This document shows positions 1-6,733 of a DNA stretch of 6,733 bases, piece after piece (position 1 is the stretch's first letter; every line of letters begins with the position of its first letter). The notes beneath the pieces are model-generated. The model was given only the letters and a program-made list of their open reading frames with translations. It was not told the DNA's origin and made no database searches. Origin of the DNA: an uncultured Ancrocorticia sp. (GTDB taxonomy: Bacteria; Actinomycetota; Actinomycetes; Actinomycetales; Actinomycetaceae); contig CAJPTB010000105.1 in NCBI GenBank assembly GCA_905373325.1, positions 1 through 6,733 on the forward strand, read 5' to 3'. The translations under genes were made by a program, and so were the position numbers.

Positions 1-19
1 TTTGCGGACGGCGACACGA

Positions 20-1777
<1,758 letters not shown>

Positions 1778-1782
1778 ATTCG

Positions 1783-1788
1783 CCCCTC
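1783..1788 (-). promoter_or_regulatory. Ribosome-binding site of sdhA overlapping the sdhC stop
   Basis: GAGGGG lies 5 bases before the ATG at 1775-1777 and shares two bases with the sdhC stop codon (1787-1789). This supports translational coupling of sdhC to sdhA and favours the upstream start. A competing site, AGGGA at 1705-1709, stands 5 bases before the ATG of Met27. Confidence 0.6.
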
Positions 1789-2503
1789 ACTCGATGAATC
1801 CGAAGGCTATGGCGTACGGCGGAGCGAGGAAGCCGATGAACAAAGCCAGGCCGCACAGAGCGGAAAGCCCTTTGAGGAACGCCTCGGCCCCTCGCCGTCC
1901 GGCGCCGAGGGTCGTCAGCGCCGAGTAAAGGCCGTGCCACACGTGGAAGCTGACGAAAGTGACAGCGACGGTGTAGACGGCGAGCGCGCACACAGAGGCC
2001 CAGCTGTCCAAATTGAAGGAGACGACCATGCGCTCATACGGCGAGAGCCGATGGTAGTCGCCCCCGATCTGGATCTTCAGGGCCGTGAAATGGAGGATGT
2101 GGAAGACGATGAACAGAAGGATCGTCACTCCGCCGACCTTCATTGTCTTCGACGGCCACGATTCCTTCTTCTTTTTTCCCGACTTCACCTTGTACCGGGT
2201 TCCGCGCGCTCTGTAGTTGCGAAGGACGAGGTGGGCGGCGGCGCCCACGTGGCCGAGCAGAACGAGGATGAGGCAGATGCGGAATATCCAGATGAACCAG
2301 CCGTGCGGCAGGATCGGGTAGAGCATGTCATGCTTGAGCCACTCGGCGTAGTGGTTGTAAGCCTCGGGCCCGAAGAACATCTTGAGGTTTCCATACATGT
2401 GGAACAGGACGAAGATGACGAAAATCAGCCCGGTGAACGCCATGATGACTTTGAGCCCCACGGACGTCATCATGCCGCGCTTCTGTTTCAGTGAGTTATC
2501 CAC
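1787..2503 (-). CDS. sdhC: Succinate dehydrogenase cytochrome b subunit (diheme membrane anchor)
   Basis: This membrane anchor of complex II passes electrons from SdhB to menaquinone through b-type haems. The 238-residue product has five hydrophobic helices at roughly 18-36, 69-93, 122-142, 168-190 and 211-232. Histidines fall in the first four: H35 (LFHMYGNLK), H85 or H91, H135 or H138 (FHILH), and H187 or H190 (FHVWHG). That is the pattern of the diheme b558 family of Bacillus SdhC and Wolinella FrdC, which needs no separate SdhD. A lysine-rich loop (KSGKKKKES, 107-115) sits between helices 2 and 3 and is probably cytoplasmic. The start is GTG at 2503. It has no convincing Shine-Dalgarno, and ATG codons at Met11 and Met12 are alternatives, though the GTG start gives the more family-like N-terminus. 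It is first in the sdhCA(B) unit, 9 bases before sdhA. Confidence 0.93.
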   Translation of the reverse strand: MDNSLKQKRGMMTSVGLKVIMAFTGLIFVIFVLFHMYGNLKMFFGPEAYNHYAEWLKHDMLYPILPHGWFIWIFRICLILVLLGHVGAAAHLVLRNYRARGTRYKVKSGKKKKESWPSKTMKVGGVTILLFIVFHILHFTALKIQIGGDYHRLSPYERMVVSFNLDSWASVCALAVYTVAVTFVSFHVWHGLYSALTTLGAGRRGAEAFLKGLSALCGLALFIGFLAPPYAIAFGFIE

Positions 2504-2653
2504 ACTTCGACTTTACCCAGTCAGGTCGAAAATCCCGACGTCAGAATAAATAAAGGAACACATTGTTGTGTAATTAATCGGCGACTTTTCGGCAAGACTG
2601 CGAAGCATATGCGCCTTACGTCCCAGGATTCGAGGCAGGCGTCCCGATCATCC
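2504..2653 (-). promoter_or_regulatory. Intergenic region, probable sdh promoter
   Basis: This 150-base gap between rimI and sdhC is the only intergenic stretch of any length in the window. Bases about 2541-2580 are markedly AT-rich against a GC-rich background, as expected of a promoter. Two -10-like hexamers can be read on the minus strand. TAAAGT at 2510-2515 would start transcription at or next to the GTG of sdhC. TATTCT at 2543-2548 has a poor TTACAC upstream at a 19-base spacing. Neither has a good -35. The 8-base palindrome GCATATGC is at 2605-2612. I see no strong hairpin followed by a U-tract that would end the rimI transcript. Promoter location is inference. Confidence 0.5.
2558..2571. 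promoter_or_regulatory. Inverted repeat, candidate operator upstream of sdhC
   Basis: ACACA at 2558-2562 and TGTGT at 2567-2571 form a perfect 5-base inverted repeat around TTGT. It lies in the AT-rich patch, 55-68 bases upstream of the sdhC start, beside the TATTCT hexamer. The arms face the opposite way to the GlxR/CRP TGTGA-N6-TCACA consensus, so I do not assign it to that family. It is short enough to occur by chance. Confidence 0.3.
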
Positions 2654-3169
2654 TCAGGCGGCGCCCGCCGGCGTTGCGGCGCCCGCCTGCCCGCGGGAGG
2701 TCTCGCCCGTCCTCAGGCGCATGACGAGGGCGTCGTCGTCGCCGTAGTACCCCTTGCGCAGGCCGACGGCGGCGAATCCCCTGCCGGAGTATAGCTTTTG
2801 GGCGATTGGGTCACGCGAGCGAACCTCGAGGAAGACGTCCTCGGCCCCTCCTTCCCGCGCACGTGCAAGGAGCTCGTCCAGAAGGGCGCCGCCGAGGCCG
2901 CGTCCGCGTTCCTTCCGGGAGACGGCGACGGTGAGCACTTCGGCCTCGGGCCCGAGGCCGACCCCTCCGGCCGCGACGATCTCGGGAACGGCCGCGATCC
3001 CGCCCTCGCGGACGATCGCAATGTAGACGCTGCGGCGGCTTGCGAGCTCCTGGACCCACTGCTCGAAGGGCCAGGCGTCGCGTCCGAAGGCCCGCGCGTC
3101 GAAATCCGCCAGAGCTCGCGCCCAGCCGGGCGCGGGCGAGACGAAGGAAAGGCCGGGAGGCAGGCTCAT
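2654..3169 (-). CDS. rimI: RimI-type GNAT N-acetyltransferase
   Basis: This protein probably transfers acetyl from acetyl-CoA to the N-terminal amine of a protein. The classical target of RimI is ribosomal protein S18, but the substrate of actinobacterial homologues cannot be read from sequence. The 171 residues show the acetyl-CoA loop RGRGLGGALL (88-97, fitting the R/Q-x-x-G-x-G/A rule) and FLEVRSRDPIAQKLYSGRGF (113-132). In that segment E115 and Y127 match by spacing the general base and acid (E103, Y115) of the E. coli enzyme. The last 17 or so residues are a Gly/Ala/Thr tail beyond the GNAT fold. The ATG overlaps the tsaB stop as ATGA and has no recognisable Shine-Dalgarno, so translation probably depends on coupling to tsaB. 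Position after tsaB is the usual actinobacterial order and supports RimI over other GNAT enzymes. Confidence 0.85.
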   Translation of the reverse strand: MSLPPGLSFVSPAPGWARALADFDARAFGRDAWPFEQWVQELASRRSVYIAIVREGGIAAVPEIVAAGGVGLGPEAEVLTVAVSRKERGRGLGGALLDELLARAREGGAEDVFLEVRSRDPIAQKLYSGRGFAAVGLRKGYYGDDDALVMRLRTGETSRGQAGAATPAGAA

Positions 3170-3804
3170 GCGCCGTGGACGTCAGGGCGGCGAAGGTACT
3201 GCGGCTCGGTGTCGAGGCGGACGGCCTCGCCTGCCTCCCTGCGGGCAAGGAGCGCAAGGGCGCGCCGAGCCAGGTACTCGGGGCGGCATTCCAAGGCCAG
3301 GGCGCCGTCGAGCTCGGGGCAAAGGTTTGGATTGGGTGTGACGATCGCCGTCTTGGGCCGGGCGGGCAGGTCCGCGCGGGCTGCGATTTTGGGGCCCGAG
3401 ACGACGGCGACGTCGTCGGGGCCGAGCCTGCGGGCCCGTAAGACGAAGAGCTCGCGCCTCCTCGCGTCGATGACGGCGAGAATGTCGTCCAGTCCTCGCA
3501 TCGCGCCGCCGAGCGCCAGCGCCTCCAGAGAAGAGACGCCGTAGAGCGGGACGTCCCAGGCGCGCGCGAGGGCGCGGGCCGTCACGAGCCCGGCGCGCAG
3601 CCCGGTGAAGGCGGCCGGTCCGGTTCCCGCGACGATCATGTCCGGGCGGTTCCCGCCCGTCGCCCTCTCGACCATCGGAGCCAGGCTCTCCGCGTGGCGG
3701 CGCGCGTCCGCGGAGCGCTCACACGCGATCTCCTCAAGCGTCGCCCCCGCCTCGACCACGCCGACGATCGACCGATCCGAGGTGTCGACAGTCAGTATTC
3801 TCAA
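3166..3804 (-). CDS. tsaB: tRNA t6A37 threonylcarbamoyltransferase complex subunit TsaB
   Basis: TsaB is the inactive ASKHA-fold partner of TsaD. With TsaE it supports transfer of threonylcarbamoyl to adenosine 37 of tRNAs that read ANN codons. The 212-residue product has the family landmarks in order: ILTVDTS (3-9), RRHAESLAP (35-43), GTGPAAFTGLRAG (60-72), GVSSLEALA (89-97), VIDARRRELF (111-120) and EPQYLR (200-205). Length is normal. The start is TTG at 3802-3804, which forms a TTGA overlap with the stop of the upstream membrane-protein gene. A strong GGAGGAG sits 4 bases upstream (GGAGG core at 6 bases), which settles this unusual start. Its 3' end overlaps rimI by ATGA. Its partner tsaE lies one gene upstream, while tsaD is not in the window. 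Confidence 0.92.
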   Translation of the reverse strand: MRILTVDTSDRSIVGVVEAGATLEEIACERSADARRHAESLAPMVERATGGNRPDMIVAGTGPAAFTGLRAGLVTARALARAWDVPLYGVSSLEALALGGAMRGLDDILAVIDARRRELFVLRARRLGPDDVAVVSGPKIAARADLPARPKTAIVTPNPNLCPELDGALALECRPEYLARRALALLARREAGEAVRLDTEPQYLRRPDVHGA

Positions 3805-4712
3805 CGTTCTCCTCCGTCCCTTCCTTCGCCCCGGCTGGGCGGCATCTCGTAGACCCTCACGATTTCGCCGGTGTCAAAGCGGATGGTCCTCGAACCGTCG
3901 CTCGATTTCTCCGATCGGCTGGACGCCGGGGCGCGCGAGCCCTCCCGCGAGGAACGCCCGCCTGCGCTCGGGCCGGCGCCGCGCCCTCCGCCGACAGTCT
4001 CCGAGGAGCCCGTCCGCCGTTTGACGACGGCGCGGCGAATCCACACCGCCGCACCGAGAGCTCCGAAAAGCAGGATCAAACCGGCGACGACGATCTTGAG
4101 CGCCGTCGAATCACCGTGGCGCCGGGAGGCCTTCTTCGCCGCGCTGGAGGAATGCCCGGATGCCGCGTCCCGAAGGGAGTCGCGCACCGAGGCGAACTCT
4201 CTGAGCGTCAGCTGGCCGGCGACCACTTTCCGGGCGCGCGGGTCAAGCGGCCGCACGTGGCCGTCTTGCGTCAGAAGAAACCAGCCTTGAGTGAGGGGAT
4301 CGACGACGACGGTCGTGTTGGGAGTCCTGTTGGCGAGCTCTTTTCCAAAGGTCTCTTCGGCCGTGAATATCGGAGTTCCGACTTTGCCGTCAGTCACCTT
4401 GACGGCGATTGTGCCGAGCACTTTGTCTCCAGATTTGACGGGCGCCGCCCAGTAGTCGGAGTCGGTCACGCGCAGATTGTCTTTGTCGCCCGCGAAAACG
4501 GAGGCGTGCGTCGGCGCGCCGACCTTGACGTCGTACCGTGAGCCGAACGTGTCGCCTGCTTTGCTTCTGGCGGCGTCTTCGGCGGAGCGGCTGAACCAGC
4601 TCATCGCGGTGGAAGAGTCCGAGTCCGTCGCAAAAGCCGGAGTGCCGAAGGCCATTGCGGGGGCTGCGGCAATGGCCGCGGCGGCGATCGCCGCCTGCAG
4701 AGTCCTTTTCAC
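3801..4712 (-). CDS. Secreted, single-pass membrane protein of unknown function
   Basis: I do not recognise this family. The 303-residue product begins with a clear signal peptide: KR at 2-3, an Ala-rich hydrophobic core (about 5-22), and likely cleavage after AFA near residue 28. An exported domain of about 175 residues follows (29-203), with short beta-like stretches (GTIAVKVTDGKVG, TTVVVDPLTQGWFLL). A transmembrane helix lies at about 204-226 (KIVVAGLILLFGALGAAVW), followed by a basic stop-transfer RRAVVKRR. The cytoplasmic tail of about 70 residues is Ser/Gly/Arg-rich and low in complexity, but ends in an ordered-looking segment, TIRFDTGEIVRVYE. The reading frame is open further upstream to 4877. 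I chose the GTG at 4710-4712 because the signal peptide starts there, it overlaps the tsaE stop as GTGA, and GAGG stands 7 bases upstream. It sits between tsaE and tsaB. A role in the envelope is only inferred from topology. Confidence 0.8.
   Translation of the reverse strand: MKRTLQAAIAAAAIAAAPAMAFGTPAFATDSDSSTAMSWFSRSAEDAARSKAGDTFGSRYDVKVGAPTHASVFAGDKDNLRVTDSDYWAAPVKSGDKVLGTIAVKVTDGKVGTPIFTAEETFGKELANRTPNTTVVVDPLTQGWFLLTQDGHVRPLDPRARKVVAGQLTLREFASVRDSLRDAASGHSSSAAKKASRRHGDSTALKIVVAGLILLFGALGAAVWIRRAVVKRRTGSSETVGGGRGAGPSAGGRSSREGSRAPASSRSEKSSDGSRTIRFDTGEIVRVYEMPPSRGEGRDGGER
3809..3815 (-). promoter_or_regulatory. Strong ribosome-binding site fixing the TTG start of tsaB
   Basis: GGAGGAG lies within the last codons of the upstream gene, with its GGAGG core 6 bases from TTG (3802-3804). 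It is among the best Shine-Dalgarno matches in the window and supports both the rare start and efficient re-initiation at the TTGA overlap. Confidence 0.75.
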
Positions 4713-5197
4713 CGACAGGCCTCGAGCCCTCGAAGAATTTCGCCGGATCGCTCGCCTGTGGCTTCGAAAGTCAGTTTTCGCGGGCAGTCGGCTGCGATCT
4801 CCTCCCCGCCCGTCGGCCGGGCGACCTTGATCGTCAGGCGGTCCGGCGTGAGCACCTCGACTTTCCCTTCGCCCCATTCGACGACGGTCGCGGACGCGTC
4901 GAGGGAGGCGTCCAAGTCGAGGGCGTCGACTTCGTCGAGCGACTCGAGCCTGTACGCATCGACGTGAACCAGGTCGGGACCGTCGCCAAGCGACCTGTGG
5001 ACATTGGCGATGACGAAGGTCGGCGACGCGACTCGCCCCGCCACCCCCATGCCCTCGGCTATCCCTCGGGTCATCGTCGTCTTGCCCGCGCCCAGCGGGC
5101 CGTCGAGCATGACGAGGTCGCCCGCGGCCAGAAGCGAGCCGAGACGAACGCCGAAGGCGTGCATGGCATCGGCGTCGTCGATAATCAGTTCTTCCAT
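4709..5197 (-). CDS. tsaE: tRNA t6A37 biosynthesis ATPase TsaE
   Basis: TsaE is the small P-loop ATPase that binds the TsaB-TsaD pair and is needed for repeated rounds of t6A synthesis. The 162-residue product carries Walker A GPLGAGKT (33-40), SPTFVI (58-63), HVDAYRL (78-84) and VVEWGEG (105-111), all family landmarks at the expected spacing. Length is normal for the family. The start chosen is ATG at 5195-5197, 4 bases after the alr stop, with GGTGA 4 bases upstream. ATG at 5207-5209 would add four residues and overlap alr by 8 bases, but has no close Shine-Dalgarno. The frame stays open upstream inside alr, but that part is out-of-frame shadow. The 3' end overlaps the membrane-protein gene by GTGA. 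Confidence 0.92.
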   Translation of the reverse strand: MEELIIDDADAMHAFGVRLGSLLAAGDLVMLDGPLGAGKTTMTRGIAEGMGVAGRVASPTFVIANVHRSLGDGPDLVHVDAYRLESLDEVDALDLDASLDASATVVEWGEGKVEVLTPDRLTIKVARPTGGEEIAADCPRKLTFEATGERSGEILRGLEACR

Positions 5198-5201
5198 AGC
5201 G

Positions 5202-6323
5202 TCACCCATGATAGCGTCGCGGAACCCTCGCCCCAAGGCGGGTGACAATCTCGTACCCGATCGTTCCGCAGGCCTGCGCCCATTCGTCCGCGCTCGGCAG
5301 GTCTCCCGCCCCGAACAGGACGGCCGTGTCGCCCGCCGCGGCCGCTTCGGGAACGTCGACGACGAATTGGTCCATGCACACTCGCCCGCGTATGCGGGTG
5401 CGGACCCCGCCGACGCTGACGGGGGCGGCGCCGGACGCGGCGCGGGGGATCCCGTCGCCGTAGCCCAGGGGCACAACGCCCAAGCGCGTCGCCGCCTCTG
5501 TTTTCTCGGTGTGCCCATATGAGATCGGCGTATGCGCGGGGACGCGGCGTTGGAGGACGAGGCTCGCAGAAAGCTCCATCGCGGGCGTCAGGCCGAGGTC
5601 GCGCGCGGTCGCCACCTCCGGATTGGGGGAAAGCCCGTACAGGACGATGCCCGGCCTGACCATGTCGTACCTCGCAGCCGGATGCCACAGAGCGCCGCCG
5701 GAGGCGGCGAGGTGAAGAATCTCCGGTTCGATTCCTTCTGAGCGCGCGGCGGCCCTGGCCTGCTCGAAACGTTCTACCTGCCTCTCGGTGGCCCCGGATT
5801 CAGGCTCGTCGGCCCGGGCGAGGTGGCTCCACAATCCGACGACGGACACCAACCCGTCGGCCTGAAGCGCCCTGAGCCTGCGGGATGCCTCGGCGACGTC
5901 GGCGACGTTGAATCCGCCGCGGGCCATGCCCGTGTCGACTTTGAGGTGGACCTTGGCCGTCGTGCCCGTTTCCCTCGCCGCTTGGGCGATCTCGTCGATC
6001 GCCCAGAAGGCGCCTGCGGACAGTTCGACGTCTGCTCGCAGCGCCCGGGCGAGGGGCGCTCCGGGGGCGAAGATCCACGTGAGTATGCGGGGCCCGGGGC
6101 CGACCTCTCCCCTGAGCGCGAGCGCTTCGCCGAGCTGGGCCGCCCCGAGATAGTCCGCCCCGGGTGCGAGGGCGCGGGCGACCTCGGCGCGCCCGTGCCC
6201 GTATGCGTCCGCTTTGACGACGGCGAGAACGGCCGCCTCCCCCGCGGCCTCGCGGACGGAAGAGAGATTTGACCGGATGGCCGAAAGGTCGATTCGGGCC
6301 TCGGCGGGGTAATAAGAGATCAC
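5202..6323 (-). CDS. alr: Alanine racemase
   Basis: This PLP enzyme interconverts L- and D-alanine in the cytoplasm and supplies D-alanine for peptidoglycan. With the GTG start the product has 373 residues, normal for the family. AVVKADAYGHG holds the PLP lysine (K37), VRPGIVLYG holds R223, SYGHT holds the second catalytic residue (Y269), and RVCMDQ (314-319) is the conserved substrate-side loop. The GTG at 6321-6323 is preferred to the ATG at 6348-6350. It forms a GTGA overlap with the upstream stop, has GGAGG 4 bases upstream, and starts the protein just before the conserved YPAEARIDLSAIRSN. The ATG would add nine residues of unconserved look. The stop lies 4 bases before tsaE. The order nnrD-alr-tsaE is common in actinobacteria. 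Confidence 0.95.
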   Translation of the reverse strand: MISYYPAEARIDLSAIRSNLSSVREAAGEAAVLAVVKADAYGHGRAEVARALAPGADYLGAAQLGEALALRGEVGPGPRILTWIFAPGAPLARALRADVELSAGAFWAIDEIAQAARETGTTAKVHLKVDTGMARGGFNVADVAEASRRLRALQADGLVSVVGLWSHLARADEPESGATERQVERFEQARAAARSEGIEPEILHLAASGGALWHPAARYDMVRPGIVLYGLSPNPEVATARDLGLTPAMELSASLVLQRRVPAHTPISYGHTEKTEAATRLGVVPLGYGDGIPRAASGAAPVSVGGVRTRIRGRVCMDQFVVDVPEAAAAGDTAVLFGAGDLPSADEWAQACGTIGYEIVTRLGARVPRRYHG

Positions 6324-6733
6324 GATTCCTCCCGCGCTGCGTGTGCGCATTCGTCGGTTTTCTGCACGGGGCGCCCGCGCCCCCTCGTGCGGGCCTTCCG
6401 CAGGCGGAAGGCCGAAGCGGAGGCGTCCGACGCGCCAAAAGCCCTGACGGAGGCGTCCGGCGTGCGGAAGCCGGGTCCTTCTTCGGAGCCTCCGTCGCCG
6501 GCCAGGGCGGCTCGAACGGCCGCCGGAGCGTTTCGAACGATGTCGCTCGCCCGCATCGGCCCGTTTTCGCTGGCAAGTCCGTGGAGGCAGGCCGCTGCGG
6601 CCGCGGCTTGCGCGGGCTCGAGGCCGGCGGCCAGGAGGGCGCCGAGGAAGCCCGCGTACACGTCGCCCGCGCCCGCGACGGCCCGCCAGGCGGGGCCAGG
6701 CTGCGCGTACACGGGGCTTCCCGGGGACACGAC
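6320..6733 (-). CDS. nnrD: ADP-dependent NAD(P)H-hydrate dehydratase, 3' part only
   Basis: Only the last 137 codons are in the window, and the frame is open at the right edge. The enzyme uses ADP to dehydrate damaged NAD(P)H (NADHX/NADPHX). In many bacteria it is fused to the epimerase NnrE, which cannot be judged here. The diagnostic part is AVAGAGDVYAGFLGALLAAG (18-37 of the fragment), matching the GAGD motif of the ribokinase-like fold with its catalytic Asp, followed by the Ala-rich helix and CLHGLA. The normal domain seems to end near fragment residue 79. After it comes an odd tail of about 58 residues (PDASVRAF, SDASASAF, then a basic stretch) that looks unlike a folded domain and is encoded by DNA with direct repeats and two hairpins. 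The stop forms a GTGA overlap with alr, just downstream. Other ribokinase-like kinases are possible but fit less well. Confidence 0.8.
   Translation of the reverse strand, partial: VVSPGSPVYAQPGPAWRAVAGAGDVYAGFLGALLAAGLEPAQAAAAAACLHGLASENGPMRASDIVRNAPAAVRAALAGDGGSEEGPGFRTPDASVRAFGASDASASAFRLRKARTRGRGRPVQKTDECAHAAREES
6328..6332 (-). promoter_or_regulatory. Ribosome-binding site of alr
   Basis: GGAGG (in the wider GGGAGGAA, 6326-6333) lies 4 bases before GTG at 6321-6323, inside the last codons of the upstream gene. It supports the GTG over the in-frame ATG at 6348-6350. Confidence 0.65.
6368..6383. repeat. GC-rich inverted repeat (hairpin) before alr
   Basis: GGGGCGC at 6368-6374 and GCGCCCC at 6377-6383 pair perfectly across 2 bases. 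No U-tract follows on the minus strand, so it is not a standard terminator. It lies in the tail-coding end of the nnrD-like gene, about 45 bases before the alr start. Confidence 0.5.
6392..6413. repeat. Perfect 10-base inverted repeat (hairpin) before alr
   Basis: GGCCTTCCGC at 6392-6401 and GCGGAAGGCC at 6404-6413 are perfect reverse complements 2 bases apart, giving a stable stem with an effective 4-base loop. It is within the tail codons of the nnrD-like gene, upstream of the second hairpin on the transcript. Confidence 0.6.
6418..6464. repeat. Two imperfect direct repeats, 30-base period
   Basis: The 17-base units at 6418-6434 and 6448-6464 agree at 15 positions (core CGGAGGCGTCCG). The period of 30 keeps the frame and yields the protein repeat PDASVRAF / SDASASAF. 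A related CGGAGCCTCCG occurs at 6485-6495. Confidence 0.5.

Noticed and set aside
2525..2539. GTCG...CGAC inverted repeat as a possible operator or terminator
   Set aside because: Only 4 paired bases with a 7-base loop and no U-tract. This is expected by chance in GC-rich DNA.
2504..2653. Rho-independent terminator after rimI
   Set aside because: No stem of useful length followed by a run of U on the minus strand. Read-through into sdh cannot be excluded from sequence.
2713..3544. Several open frames of 90-250 codons on both strands over rimI and tsaB
   Set aside because: They are Arg/Pro/Ser/Ala-rich shadows without motifs or good ribosome sites, opposite or out of frame with genes that show clear family signatures.
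4713..4877. N-terminal extension of the unknown membrane protein by 55 codons
   Set aside because: The extension overlaps tsaE out of frame, is Arg/Gly-rich shadow sequence, and would bury the signal peptide. The GTG at 4712 has a Shine-Dalgarno and a GTGA overlap.
5198..5518. Upstream extension of tsaE inside alr
   Set aside because: Low-complexity translation of the alternate frame of alr. The TsaE domain is complete from the ATG at 5197.
5800..6576. 258-codon minus-strand frame overlapping alr and the nnrD-like tail
   Set aside because: Arg/Gly/Pro-rich shadow frame. alr has its catalytic lysine, tyrosine and loop motifs in the other frame.

Overview
The window looks like chromosomal housekeeping DNA from a high-GC Gram-positive bacterium (Actinomycetota, possibly near Actinomyces/Schaalia). 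This rests on high GC with G/C-rich third codon positions, frequent GTG/TTG starts, the actinobacterial form of SdhA/SdhC, and the gene order nnrD-alr-tsaE-(membrane protein)-tsaB-rimI. Every gene I can support lies on the minus strand, so transcription runs from high to low coordinates. I see no RNA genes, insertion sequences, CRISPR arrays or phage genes.

Region 1 (about 6733 to 2654) is a tightly packed operon. In transcription order it holds the 3' part of an ADP-dependent NAD(P)H-hydrate dehydratase gene (cut by the window edge), alanine racemase (alr), the tRNA t6A ATPase tsaE, an unrecognised secreted and membrane-anchored protein, tsaB, and a RimI-type acetyltransferase. Four of the five junctions are 4-base stop/start overlaps (GTGA, GTGA, TTGA, ATGA), so translational coupling is likely. 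TsaE and TsaB are partners in making N6-threonylcarbamoyladenosine at tRNA position 37. Alr supplies D-alanine for peptidoglycan. NnrD repairs damaged NAD(P)H. RimI acetylates protein N-termini. TsaD often follows rimI in actinobacteria but is absent here.

Region 2 (2504-2653) is a 150-base intergenic gap with a strikingly AT-rich patch. It is the only plausible place for the sdh promoter and contains a 14-base inverted repeat that could be an operator.

Region 3 (2503 to 20) holds sdhC and sdhA of respiratory complex II, in the diheme single-membrane-subunit type. The two genes are 9 bases apart and the sdhA ribosome-binding site overlaps the sdhC stop. sdhB would be expected just past the left edge. 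The sdhA frame stops well before the family's usual C-terminus, which suggests a frameshift or sequence error near the window start.

I did not find a new defence, mobile or biosynthetic system. The items most worth a second look are the premature end of sdhA, the unknown membrane protein inside the t6A operon, the repeat- and hairpin-bearing tail of the nnrD-like gene, and the sdh promoter region.
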